A stretch of DNA of 64,000 nucleotides from assembly GCA_012932295.1 (NCBI GenBank), contig JAAONU010000004.1, forward strand, positions 27,506,304 to 27,570,303, read 5' to 3'. The notes under the pieces were generated by a model. It was given only the letters and a program-made list of their open reading frames with translations. It was not told the DNA's origin and searched no databases. This DNA is from Cyclina sinensis. Lineage: Eukaryota; Mollusca; Bivalvia; Venerida; Veneridae. Positions 35,408-47,839 of this stretch are shown in pieces; the stretch's first letter is position 1, and each line of letters starts with the position of its first letter. Made by a program: the position numbers and the translations under genes.

Positions 35408-35818
35408 TGTGTCAACTGAATTATAAGTGTGTGTTATGTACTTTTAAGAATTCCGTTTCAGACCAAACAACTTTATGTTAATTTTAAAGTCAATATTGTT
35501 TGGGTGTGCACAGAAATTTGTAGAATATACCTAATAATATTAGACTTATTTCATTGATAGGTTTAATGTAGAACTTCAAAGTACCTCAAGAAGCTACATA
35601 ACTACTGATTTCTGTAACCAGGCTTTTTCTCATATGTACCTTACACAGCGTATTCAGGTGCAATATCGCAATATTATACAATGCAGGGTAATCAGTTGCG
35701 GGACTTAAAATCAAAGATTAATCTTCTAGTGACATTCTTACGCCACTGTCACACGGTTCCCTATGGAATCGAAGCTGTAAAAAGAAGGCTATTAATTTTA
35801 TGCTTCCGAAAGTCAGTA

Positions 35819-36222
35819 GTAGGATACTACGTCATTGCGCACTTGTTTATGCTCTCTCGCGGATCAACAACCCGTCGCTTGAAAGGTAAAATGGTCTTTT
35901 TCAAGAAAATCTTTAGAGTTACAAAAAATCATGTTGTGCACTGAAGATTGGCTGGTGTGCTTTGTATTTACGTAAAGAATTTTAATTATGTAAAATTCTA
36001 GTTTAGGCCTGAAAACGGGTGAAAGTTTTTTCAGGCCTAAACTAGAATTTTACAGTATAAAAATTATTTACGTATGAAATACACCAGCCAATCTTCGGTG
36101 CACAATATGATTTTTTTGCAACTCTACAGATTTCTTATTTCTTTCAAACGACGTATTGTTAACGAAAAAAAAATGAACCGCGAGAGAGCATAAAACAGGT
36201 GCGCGATGACGTAGTATCCTAC
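35819..36222. mobile_element. Foldback element: 404-bp long inverted repeat
   Basis: The left arm (35819-about 36015) and right arm (about 36025-36222) are reverse complements over nearly their whole length. Outer ends match as 'gtaggatactacgtcat' against 'atgacgtagtatcctac'. Middle parts match as 'gaagattggctggtgt' against 'acaccagccaatcttc'. The innermost stem pairs 'ttctagtttaggcctgaaaa' with 'tttttcaggcctaaactaga'. The loop is only about ten bases. The arms differ by scattered substitutions and a few indels, so this is an aged insertion. A small ORF (35681-35944) runs into the left arm and is probably chance. No clear target duplication was found. Confidence 0.88.
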
Positions 36223-36229
36223 CATTGGA

Positions 36230-39200
36230 TAGTTGTTCAGTACTTCATGGTTACTTTTGTAAACATTTCATGGCTTCGGATATGACGGATCTTTTCAAAT
36301 ATTTGCTTCTTTCTGTATAGTGGCAGTCTTTTTTTTCTTAAGGAATGGGGTCTTACAATGATTTTATAACGACCTATGAAATTCAAATACATATGAGTGA
36401 GGTGAATGTTCAGAACGCATCATCTAAATAAAGCTGCAAGTTTTATCATTCAGAATAATGTTTTACCTTCATTGTAATTTGTCTAAAGTCATGACAAAAT
36501 GTGAATTTAACTGTATATTGTCGTTCTTTGTTAAATTGTAGTAGAGCAGCGGAAATCGAAGTTTAAAAAAAAACTATGTTGCAATCGTAATTTTCGAAAA
36601 CCTTCAAAATTTCACAAAGGCGTTATAGAATAAGGTGTTAGCACAAGCAGTACATTTTTTCATGCTCTGGAGAATGTGCACAATATAATATTTAACTTGT
36701 TTTAAGCGAATGGTTGATGCTTCCATTTTACTTTGTCTTGAACTAAAGATTTCAATGTCTCGTTATGAAGTTTGAATTTTCATTACCTATTTTTGTCAGT
36801 TAAGGTTTCGGGTGACATTTATGCATTTTAATTGTTCATACATACATGACAAGACCACTCAATGTAACTTTCAGCAACTCAAGTAAATACCAATGGTACT
36901 CGAACGGGCTCTAAACGGGTTTGGTCCATTCTAAATGTCTACATAACTGTGATCAGTGAACGTTTTTTTTCTACCGAGCCAACGTGGCATTGACCTGATA
37001 CGATAAATTTAGATTACCCTAGGAACTTTACAGAGGTTGTTGACTTGTGTCTTTGCTATCCTATATCCCGTTTATTACTTTTTATACTTGGTTGGTAACA
37101 TGATAATTCAGAAAAACCATCACGTTTTTATCCAATAATGATTAGTAATTTTGAGTATCCCGACTCTATAATATCATGAAATACACACGAGTCCATAAAT
37201 TTAAGATTAAATTCCAGCTTGACGCTAAATCACCTAGACTTTTCCCCATAGATCTGTCCAGGATTTGATGGACAGCTATCAACCTTTTCCATTGCTTTAC
37301 ATTTTTCAGCTAGTTTTAGCAGACCACTGTTTTTGTTTTCAACATGAACATGGAAAACTTGGTCTCACAAATCTGGTGACACTCATTCAAAGTTTCATAA
37401 ATAGAAATGTCCTGAATTAATTCTTTATTTCGAATGACCTTGCCAGTGATGTTTACTAAGAATTTTCAATTATTAATCCCTTTTTCCCAGGCAAAACAAA
37501 TATTTGAGTAAGAATCTATAACTAACAATCCGATGTCATTTTCAACTGGAAGTATATTCAGTTAATAGCATATTTTTTTCTTTTTTTTTCTTTTTTTTTT
37601 TCTTTTTTTTTCTTTGATTTCAAATAAACACAATATTGGTCACATTGCTACATTTTTAACTATCTAATCAATTTATAAATCAACCGATCTTTGTAGTCAT
37701 ATAAACGGAAACAAAGGTCTTGTAAATCTTATTGAGCTAAATCTTTTCACAAAATTGGGGAACAGGTAATTATGCTGGCTTTAAGCGATTCTGATCTAAC
37801 TGAACATGACAACCAGTTAAAGCGTAATTATACAGTAAGATTTTGAGAATAAATTATGATAATGCGTTTTCGTTCTGCGAGTACAGATAAGTAATAATTA
37901 TCAAAAAATGATATCTATGATTCTAGTTAGTTCATGCTTTGAAAATAACTATCACAAACAATGCAGCATTGCCAGGCAACTAGGTTTTCAGCAATATCAA
38001 CATTTTAAGCTACTAGTACAACACTTTTAAAATGGTATAGTAAGCTTGTCTATAACATAAACATTGCACTTGCACAAAGAACAGCATGTCGTAAAAGGCA
38101 ACTAAATTAAGTTGATGAAGCACTGAATATATCTTTGTGAAGAAAATTAGCATGATAATGATAATTTTTATAAAAATCGTGGATAATTTAGCCACCTATA
38201 TAGTTCTATTAAGTTAAAACATATATACATATGAATTGTTTGGGTCGGAAAGTCAAAAAAAATAAGAAGAAAAAAATACAAACAAACAACAAAAATGTGT
38301 TAATTTTAAAGCCATAAAGATTTCACTCCTTTTTCATAACTTATAAACAAACAAAAGATGTCCACATTTTAATCAAGTACAAAATGATTTCCGTTTTAGC
38401 TGTGTGATTGTAATTTGTTAATGCTATATTTTGTTCTACTTCCTTTGTTTCTTTCAAATAGATTAAAAAGTCTATGAAATACAGCTGTTCTTATTCTTTG
38501 TCAAATACATTGTTTTCTGGTAAATCAGAAACATTTTACAGCATGGTTAATATAACCTCGTAGTTCTACATCTAATCATCAACATACATAATTTACATTT
38601 ACATAATCCATTTGATTAAAAATGACGTAAATTAGTTTTATTGTAACATATATAATTTACAGTTATTTAAAAAAAATCATCCCTAATGTTCACAATTAAG
38701 TCGATATGCAAAACAGTATTTTTATTGAGGAACATAGAAATTTTAACACAATATTCCTGACGATTGTCTGGATAAAGATATAAAGAGATGACCTATTATC
38801 ATATAAATTGTACTGGATTAATTTGTTTTGTCTATCACAAAGATCTGTCAATAATCAAAAGTACTGAAATCAGCTTTTATGAAGCTTTTTTGGTAAGTCT
38901 TGTTGGTTTTATCGATACGTATGACTCTGTACCAAATCTATCCAAATTCAAAATAGAAATGAGGAATCAAATCGCGTGAAACTTCTTGGTTCACCATCTG
39001 TTCTTAATTCACTTAATTTAAGGTGTCTAGAGAATCGATACACACAATTTGTTCAGGAAACACTGTTGTAGATAAAACAGAAAGAAAATCTAGAAATAGT
39101 TGATGTAATACTGACAAAACATGTTCCTACTCAGTGAACAACTAGTACTACAAAGCTACTTGAAATTTATGAAGTATAATCAAATTTTTTGCCAATCTTA

Positions 39201-39390
39201 TTTAATTTCAAATCTTCTTGTGTCCAGTTGTGTTTATGTCCCAGATTATTAAATTTAAAACTTAATTTCAGGGTACTGTAGAAAGTAAGACTATTTACTC
39301 TATGTCCAAATGTAAGACACCACGCAATAATATTATAAAATTACATCGAAAAATTTGTCTGTATTACGTTCACTCGAGACTTAACATCCA
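36230..39390. other. AT-rich sequence with a T-rich tract
   Basis: A (CT7-11)n-type tract lies at about 37570-37616. Otherwise no gene or repeat is recognised. Confidence 0.4.
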
Positions 39391-39394
39391 AAAT

Positions 39395-39480
39395 TAATCA
39401 AGTCCACATTGTCGTCACTGTCATACAAGTCCCGTAGGATTCTAGTTAGAAAATGATGGATATGAATGTTGTCAAGGACC
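39395..39480 (-). pseudogene. Possible DDE transposase fragment
   Basis: The minus strand reads 'DSILVLDNIHIHHF' and then 'LTRILRDLYDSDDNVDLI'. The first part resembles the second-Asp region of IS630/Tc1-type transposases ('SVLVMDNASIHH'). The match is about 15 residues long, and nothing convincing extends it on either side. Confidence 0.3.
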
Positions 39481-40224
39481 AGAATAGAGTCCACTGGCAA
39501 ATTCATTCAACTTTTATGATTGTGAACACATGGCTATGACATCTCTAAGCGTATCTATTGTTGTACTGAACACGACAATGCTTCTATCATTTCAATGCAA
39601 AGAATGAATTGTATGCGTTAGAGTAGGGAAGAGTTAACTACTTGCAGCAAGCTACAGCTGCCATAAGTCACGATAAAAGATATTTCTAGGTAGCTACTAG
39701 TAGGTACAAGAAGGTAAGCATATTATATCCAGTTCTCAAACTTTAAAAAAATTAACTTTACAGCACACATCAACAAAAACTACATACGAATGTAAAAGTT
39801 TATTTTTCGAAAGCCTACACTTTAGATGATCTCTTTCGAACCAGAATATATAAGCTGTCCTAAATATATATATAATTGAACTCAACTTCTTCGTCAACTT
39901 TTCTCAGATCCGCATCAGATGCAATGACCATAATTTTAAGACAATGGTTTGGTGAACCTTTGCACTGTTTTAAAAGTATAAGATTCAACATATTTCCCAA
40001 AAACTTTAACGACAATGAAATATGTTGCTACAACACTCCGCGTCTGCTGTTTAGACGGTTAAGAGGTTGCATTTTCAGAAGGTAAAAACGATATTGATTA
40101 TCTTTATATAGTAAACAAGAAGCTAGTTTTTGCTGGAGTCAACGCTTGTATCCGTATTGCTATCTAACAGGTTTTTTTATTCTCTTTTAAGTGTTTCAGG
40201 TGATTCATTGTGACTTGATGAACG

Positions 40225-40670
40225 CTGTTCATAAAAAGAGATCGTGTATCTGACAACACACCAAGTACATGACACTGAGATTGCCATCGACTTTTTTCGA
40301 GGATCCTGCTTACAGTCCGGATCACTGATTTATGCTTAAAATTGACCATGCTTTAACCCTGCATCTACTGCTGATGGACACTGCTGTTTTTCTGCGGTTT
40401 AAGTTGAATACTGCCTACAGCCCGGACCTATCGCTGATGGATTTAGCTACGTTTCCTTGCTCAAAGTTTGACACTGCCTACAGCCCGGATATATCGCCAG
40501 AGAATTTTGCTTTATTGCCTCGCTTAAAGTTGGTCATTCTTGGCTTGATACTTCTAATGAACTCCGTTCGGCTGTCAGGGCGAAAGCTGCAAAGTAAGTT
40601 TAGCCTGTATGGTACAGGACTATTAGAGGGCTTCTTTATGCGATCAAATACTTGAGTTATTTTGAAAACA
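40225..40670 (+). pseudogene. Mariner-like transposase C-terminal remnant with internal 63-bp repeats
   Basis: The 'YSPDL...DFALFPRLK' block, which holds the third catalytic Asp of mariner (DD34D) transposases, is present more than once. Four in-frame units follow each other. A short unit at 40302-40346 reads DPAYSPD, then a stop. A diverged unit lies at 40347-40409. The unit at 40410-40472 reads TAYSPDLSLMDLATFPCSK. The unit at 40473-40535 reads TAYSPDISPENFALLPRLK. The last three are exactly 63 bp (21 codons) each. After a frameshift the C-terminal part continues as DTSNELRSAVRAKAAK, two stops, and 'WYRTI'. Upstream, traces of the second-Asp region are seen ('DNTPS', 'EIAIDFF'). The gene is dead. 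No terminal inverted repeats were located. Confidence 0.72.
40347..40535 (+). repeat. Tandem 63-bp repeat inside the mariner remnant
   Basis: There are three full consecutive 63-bp units, preceded by a partial one. Each begins near 'actgcctacagcccgga' or a diverged form and ends with 'aaagtt(t/g)g'. Unit length is an exact multiple of three, so the transposase frame runs through all units. Confidence 0.8.
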
Positions 40671-40674
40671 ACTG

Positions 40675-43600
40675 TGATTTTTATGTGCGTTACGACGGTG
40701 AGTGCTCATCGTGTGGTTAAGAAATTAGCTTGTAAATATGAAATTTCTGCTATCAGAAAAGATGTCATCAGTGCACCATGCCACAGTTTCATGCTTTGGA
40801 CTTTCAAATTCGACATCATTAAAATGCACGTTTTTGTTATATTTTACAGTGTTATATATTGTGAAAAAAATGATGCCAGTATTTTACAGCGTATTGAGAA
40901 ATATACTTAATCGAAAATTAGTTTAAATTTTCAGTCTGCCTCTCGTATAAACCGGTAAATTGCGTTGGTTTACCGAATGATTCACATTATCTTTCAGCGG
41001 CTTTATTTCCTAAACAGATTATCAATGTTGCAAACAGACCTGTGCTAATAATAGTTTGTTGAATTTTAGTCTAGAAATTGGTTAGTTTAATAGTAAATAA
41101 TGCAGATCAGAAAAGACTGCATAACTGTGGAGACTTATCATGATCTGAATTTTTAGCATAGGCAGAGGTAATTGCTAGGAAAGAAAATGCTTTCCAGTAA
41201 TAGCTTAATTCCTAAAATTATTTTACAAATACTGTGGCAGACCAAACGAATCCTTTTGAATAAATCTAAATAATCAGACCAGATAAACAGATAAACGAAT
41301 TTATGACCAAAGTTAACGACCAATTGCAACTGAATACACAATAAAGTGGAAACTATTGCATACTTGCAGAACGTACATGTTAGAGCAATTTTGTTTTCCT
41401 TTCCTGAATTTTTTTTAACTTGAAATAATGACAATCTTTGGAATATTCTTGTAGTAAAATACATACACCTAAATGAAAAAATAGGGGAAAGAAACAAAGA
41501 AGTTACTCACCTGTATTTTTAAATCTCTACTAAGCTGTCGTTCATAGATATTACGAAAAAAGAAAAGAAGGAAAGAAAAACATGTAGCAAATCAGATCGA
41601 CTTATAAAGACATATGAAAATCAGTTGATGAAAGTCAATGCAGTAACATTGCTAACATATTCAAGATTTGAAGGAAGTCTTAGTATGTATAAACGGAAGG
41701 GGGGGGGTGCTTTTATACCTACTAGTCTTAAATACAATGGACTGGAATATTTTAAAAATTTACATTCCTAATATAGGTTTCTAGAAGAACTGAAAAGCCG
41801 ATGATCTATAAGCCTAGCTTATGCTGTTTTTAGAAGTAGAAAATTTGATTTAAGATAATTTACGAATTTAATTTTTTTCAGAACTGGGGTTATTGAGAAT
41901 TTTGCAGAATGTTAGTAAGTAAACATGTTTCGACTTTTTGTGAGTATAATTAATATGCTAATGGTTCAAAGTTTACAATGTTTTGTCTACAGTCTTGTTG
42001 GTCATACTGACGCAAGTAATATCATGGTGCTTTGTGTGTTCAATATGGTCTGTTAATACGTTATTGAATTATCTAATTGCTTGTTAGTTCGTAATTAAGG
42101 GATTATTATCAACATCCCTGTTTTCTGCTTTTGAATACATCTCCTTATTTTTGTTTTGATATTTTGTCAGAATGTCAGAACGCTTTAATAAACCTTCACA
42201 TTTTAGCATTATTAGTTGAATCGCTAATTACTTTCCATGGGCGTTGAGCTACAATTTTTGTCAATTGATTTTATTATTTAAAAAGTTTGTCGATATTTTG
42301 TAACCTTTTAAAATCGTTTCAATGTTCAAAATTACAATGATTATAGCTAGATAGTGACTTCCATGCATGGACAGAGAGAAGTTTCAAAGCGTACTACTTT
42401 TCACCACAAGGTACTAAAAGTACTTTAATCACAAGTTGACATGTTAAGCTTTCCTTAGGCAGTAAAATTCAGCTATAAAGCTGTATATGCCTCCTTCCGA
42501 TCATAAAAACGAGATATCAAACGACGATGACTTGTGTCTACTAAAATTAAATTTCTTTCAGCAAATACCGACAACTGTTTCATACTCAGCAAGATTATGA
42601 ATATCAAAATAATAGAAGAGCAATGTATAATCAATATCCGAAGTGACGTTCAGTGCAAAAACGCAAAGGGGTATCTTGTTTTTGAAAAAGCAACGCTTTT
42701 AAAAATGAACGATTGAAACTAGTATACATAATGTCGCAATTTCAAAAAAGGAAATATCAAATGAGCGAAATTACAAACAACGATTTTAAAATAGAAATTA
42801 TCGACATATAAACTGACTCTACAACTGATACTGTTTTATGAATTATGTTTAAAAACAGAAAAAAGAGATAACTAAAGGATAACTTTGAAAAAAGCGAAGA
42901 CAACAAAACGTCACAAACTTAAGAGCGCCATGTTTAAGTTTTACTTAAGAACTTAAGGAAGATTTATCGAAAAAAAAAACAATTTTTCATATAAAAGCAT
43001 TAAATTGAATATAAAAAGGCCCATAAGCTTTCTTAAAGGGTTTGCATTTCACAGTTACTCGTACTAGTTATAGCCAATGATTATGTTTTGTACGCTAGAA
43101 AATTAGTCTTTACATGAGTAAAATGGAAAAATTAACTTATAAAGGTAAACAGTGAGTTCTTTACAATTAGAAAGATCTAACAGTAAAACAAAGATGTTTG
43201 GTTACAAATTAAGCTTGTGTTCAGTTAGCATTAAAACTCATTATTTATCAACAGGGACAATATCAGAATCTAAATACATAATATGTCGTTGACTTCAGTC
43301 CTTCTGTAACAGTTGGTGAACAAGAGCACTGCTGGACAATTTTTGTTAAAAAAAATTAACTGCTTCAAGAACAATCGAAACAGAAAATCAGAACATATCA
43401 TGACCTTTGTATAGTTCGAAAACCGTAAGACCAGAGTAATAATATGGTAGGTCGATCCTTGTTTATAAAATTGAAAATTTTGATAGACGCTGTAATAAAA
43501 GCCAAGTTAAATCATGGCATTTTGGTTGACATACCATAACCTGATTTCAAATAAAAATTGTCTAAATATATACTATCAGTAAGGTAATAAGATGATAGCT

Positions 43601-44420
43601 TTGCAACATTTACGTTTCAAATGCACACTAAACACATAACAAGCAAATATACTTTAAAGACTCATCAAAAACATTTGCAATGACACGATACGATACTAAG
43701 TGGAGGAAAACACGGTTACGACCGTTGTTTACAATTATGGCGTTTCCAGAAAGTTTTTACTGATTTATTTGCATTTGAAATTTTACTAATTTTCTCAATA
43801 AATTCAAATCGAAAAGTAATTAAAAATAAATATACCGAGTCTCTTAGAGGCACATTCTTATTTTTTCATGCGCAAGCATTATATTAACTTTCAGATGACC
43901 CCCCCCCCCCCAGTTTAAACCTGCATTATTTGATTCCGCTACGGCTTCCTAATCCATTTAAGATGGAAATGTCTATTATGGAACGTCTGGACTGCCTTAT
44001 CTTAAGACATGATTTACTTTTTTTGCTTATTTTCTTCGATTTTAAGTCGCACTTTTATGATCAGAAGTCAGAAACATATCTTGTTCTGTCATGCTGTTGG
44101 GTTTCATTGATCCTCTATGCACTAACCCTTGTGCTTTTTTATCGGTTAACTGGAATTCTGCTCAATTCATCAAGCATTTTGTTCGGTTTTATCTGCATAT
44201 GGTTGAGTAATATAAAATTCATGTTCAGTTCATAACTTTGATACTTAGTGACAGCAACTTTATGTTCAGTTGCTTTGCTCCTACCATTAGTTGATTGAAA
44301 TGTTATGATTTCAAAATAAAAAAGAATGATTCATTAATATGACTGTTCTGATTTTACAACTTCAGGACATTTGTAATTCTAACTCCACAAGAGACAGACG
44401 CAGTTTTATTTAGAGTTATT
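40675..44420. other. AT-rich sequence, nothing recognised
   Basis: The larger ORFs (41153-41497 minus, 43930-44235 plus) are Phe/Leu/Ile/Cys-rich and look like AT-driven chance frames. A poly-C run lies at about 43901-43912. No other feature was seen. Confidence 0.4.
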
Positions 44421-44425
44421 GTATC

Positions 44426-44730
44426 TACCGTGGGACAATTGGTTGGTAAAGATTTCGTACTCATGAATAATTCATTACCTACTTTCATTGGTTTCCGAAA
44501 GATTTCCCTTGCGCAATCTCAGCCAATGAAAGTACTCGTTACAATTTGCCTTTCGCGCCCATGTTTAAATCTTGAGAAATACGTCTATTTTAAGTAACTT
44601 GTCATTATTCATACTCTTCACACTGAAGAATATCTTTTTTTTTGCGGAATCTCATTCGACGAGGAGTTACTTCCCTTTTCTAATAAATATTCATGAAAAC
44701 GAATAATCTTCGGTCAATTATCCCACGGTA
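44426..44730. mobile_element. MITE with 15-bp terminal inverted repeats
   Basis: The left end TACCGTGGGACAATT (44426-44440) and the reverse complement of the right end, TACCGTGGGATAATT (44716-44730), match at 14 of 15 positions. Weaker complementarity continues inward for about 30 bp ('tactcatgaataattca' against the complement of 'tattcatgaaaacgaata'). The outer TA on each side fits a TA target duplication, as in Tc1/mariner- or pogo-related MITEs. Length is 305 bp with no coding capacity, so any movement would need a transposase from elsewhere. Confidence 0.85.
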
Positions 44731-44734
44731 CATA

Positions 44735-45005
44735 ATGTAGTTGTGCGGACCGGGGGTCACCGACAATGCATTTACTTGTGAACACACTAGATGTTACATT
44801 TCTGATCCAATTATCATGAAACTTTGTCAGAATTTTAGGCTAAATGAGTCCTAGGCTGATTTCATGGGTCAAAAACTACTTGTCAAATCGGACCTTGTGA
44901 ACAATCTAAAGGCTTCATTTTCCATCCAGACATATTTAAACTTTGTTAGAATGTTTATATTGATGACTGCCTTAAACAATAAGGCATTGAACTCTGCTAA
45001 TGATG
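44735..45005. repeat. Diverged mollusc-type dispersed repeat
   Basis: Two subunits share 'cttgtgaac.a.ctagatgttacatttctgatccaattatcatgaaactttgtcagaatttt' in broken form (about 44775-44835 and 44898-44955: 'cttgtgaacaatctaaaggc', 'aaactttgttagaatgttt'). This is a tandem-type repeat often seen in bivalves, by my recollection. Confidence 0.6.
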
Positions 45006-45009
45006 TGTT

Positions 45010-46195
45010 CTAATTTTTATCTTGCATAATATTTTCCCAACAGACGTTCAACGAACCTTGTGTGTCTTGAACTGAGGCACATTTGCAAAAAAAAGCACTA
45101 AGATACAGATTTAAACAAAATAATTCTTCAAGATTTGTAAAGAAATTGCTTATAGGCACAATCCAAAGTGTCGGACGATTTGTTTATTTTTAAGATCATA
45201 GTTGTGTTTGAAAATTACTAAAATATGGCTGTATCACTTCTTTTTTGTCATTTCTGAATAAATATTATTGTTCTTGACTTCCAATTCTCAATAGAACAGT
45301 TGGATACAAAAAAAAATGTTCTAATAAAATCTTTGTTCCCTCATTGACTAAGTGCCAAGGATGTAATGATGCATGATCTTCAATCAACAAATGTAATCTT
45401 CTGAAAAATTATTATGAAATCTTTCTTTTTTTCTCTTTTGTGTTGTTTCTCACTTGATCTTCACATAACATTTATTATTATCCAGTTCGTATATTGTTTC
45501 ATACTCATTCCTGTGGTTTTATAAACAAATCAAATATTATAACTTAAGTAAATATTATACCTGAGATTTGATTTTAAACAGTAGTAACAGTGCTCGATTT
45601 GGTTCTAACATTCATATGGTAAACGTTATTTCTACACTTCTAAATAAATCATGTTGTTCTCATGTTGACCTGGCTGTAATTAAAAGTTTCAGTCAGTTTG
45701 CTTGTCTTTCTATCTAATCGATTTAGATAACTTGTCTCTGTTACAAAAAATACAATCAATTATACAGACAAATAACATCAATGTATGCAGACACATTATC
45801 GAAACAGCAAGTTGAAATTTGGAATAATTAAACAATGCTACGTTTCTCAACATATTTCCTGTTTCTCTGTCCCTGATTTTAAAAACTAGTTACTATTTAA
45901 AATTTATCATATTAATCGTTTTCATGTCCTTGTAAGACTTATGATCAAAGACATAAATAAAACTGCGGCAATTAAAAATCTGTAAGAATATAATGAAAGT
46001 TAAACTTTAAATAAAACCTATGTAAGTAACTTTTTAACTTAGATAAAATGAATGACATTTATTCTATAATTTGTGTTATTAAGTTTCAAGACCAAGCATA
46101 TTAAAATTGAAATTGACTTTCCTTGAAAACCTTGTTACCACAAATTTTCATACACTAGTTTGTGCCACATTCAAGATTGCTTCATTTACAATAAT
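45010..46195. other. AT-rich sequence, nothing recognised
   Basis: No gene, RNA or clear repeat was found. Confidence 0.4.
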
Positions 46196-46199
46196 ATGC

Positions 46200-47600
46200 T
46201 AGCAATGTATAATGAAAGAACAGATCAGTCCTAGATTTCAAAGTGCAGGGGGTTAATTTCGGTTTCATTACAGTAATAATGCTAGGAGACCTCACTGATT
46301 TTCATTTATGTAAGACTTTCTCGTTGGGAAAAGTAGAATAAATGAGTCTAAAGACAGCTATGACTACAATTATGGCAAGTGATACACAAAGAAAATGTAG
46401 ACACAACTGTATAAAGATATAAGAAAGGCTCGGTGTTGTAAAAGTATTGAAAATGATCTATGATATGGCAACAAATTCGGTGATATTTGACATTTTGTCA
46501 AATGTACGGAAAAAAAATTCTCATGACTGTGAGAAAACTACAGTATCCTGACAAGAAATGTGTGTTATGTGTGTTATATGTGTTATGTGTGTTATGTGCT
46601 TAAATAACATTTTAATTTACGCTTTGTTTTGTCGGTTCAAAGTTCATCTATAATGATATTTGATATTTTCAATAAAGCCTGTAAGTCCGTCTTATGTAGA
46701 CATAAATAAAAAATATTTATCAGGCCTGATAAGGTTAAATATCTGAACAAATTCATATCATTAATCCAGTCCACCATTTGAACCATCTTCGAGACAATTT
46801 ACATTACAATGAAGAAAAAGGCACCGTATTATCACACACTGGAATGTCGTGATTTTCAGAACGTAAGGGTTAATTTTCTGTTAATTACTGCAATAATGTC
46901 AAGAAACATCTCTCGTTTCTTTTCTTAAATGCAAAATATTTAAAAGAAGTAGGTGGAAGTAGGTCGAATGAATTAGTTGAAAGTCAACCAGGCAATGTAC
47001 TAGGCATATTTTTGCACCAATGATTGCAATGAAGGAAAATTATTTTAAAATGTCAAGAAAAATTATCTGAAATTATATAACCAAATTATAGATAACGAGA
47101 AGATCAGGGAAAGGAAACTACATTTTCTTCATTCTGACTTCATAAATATACTTTATCAATAATCACATTAACTTAATAAGAAAGCTTAATTCTAGCTTGA
47201 CAGGCAGAAAACAATTTGTCTTGTTTGTAAATGTCTTCAAACATTCCAGTTTGTTTTAATCTATTGGGCAATGCAATGTCAAATATGGAATTTTCATAAT
47301 GTTAAAGAAGAAGATTAGAAAGCCTACATAAAATATCAAAATAAACACATTACAATTTTCTTCAAAGATCTTCGTAAATCTTGAAAATCATTCGCAGTTT
47401 CCAGAAAACACGCTTAATTTTCCTATTTAAAACAATGCTCATGCGCCATTTTGAATACGCACACAAGGGGCATTTCTACCAATTAATATGCAGATAGCCT
47501 AATTGATATTTGCTTTCTTAAAAGTTAAATAAATGTAATAATGAATGTAATTGTGGTGTTCACTTTGAATAACCTTAATTATAAAAGCTATTTAATATTC
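46200..47600. repeat. Degenerate repeat block, related to 51400-52950
   Basis: Segments near 46250 and 46870 ('gggttaattttctgttaatt', 'actgcaataatgtcaagaaa') match each other and 52710-52750 ('attttctattaattactgca'). The stretch 47385-47580 ('gcgccattttgaatacgcac', 'agcctaattgatatttgc', 'gtgttcactttgaataacct') aligns with 51840-52015. Similarity is patchy and old. No coding frame is present. Confidence 0.5.
46558..46600. repeat. (TGTGTTA)n-like short tandem repeat
   Basis: Five imperfect copies of 'tgtgttatg', some with an extra 'tg', lie in tandem. Confidence 0.85.
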
Positions 47601-47754
47601 TTTTCTTTCAAAGAGGTAGGAAATATGTACTTCGAACGTCGCGTTTGCGTCTGATAGGCATTTTATACTTGACCAGAATTAATTTCCCAATAGCCAAGAA
47701 CATAAAACAAAACATAAATAAAATTAGGTACGTACATTTGAAACGTCTGTGTTT

Positions 47755-47826
47755 TTGTGTGTGTGTGTGTTGTTTTTTTTTATTTGTTTTTTTTTTTTTT
47801 TTTTTTTTGGGGGGGGGGTCTTTTTT
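47755..47826. repeat. (GT)n, poly-T and poly-G low-complexity tract
   Basis: A short GT run is followed by T-rich sequence (one T run above 20) and about nine G. ORFs on both strands here (47608-47835, 47645-47839) are artefacts. Confidence 0.95.
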
Positions 47827-47839
47827 GTCCAACACATGA

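Noticed and set aside
41153..41497. 114-residue minus-strand ORF rich in Phe, Leu and Cys
   Set aside because: Composition follows AT-rich sequence, with no motif.
43930..44235. 101-residue ORF resembling a two-helix membrane protein
   Set aside because: Hydrophobicity is what T-rich DNA gives by chance. It has no homologous pattern and no gene context.
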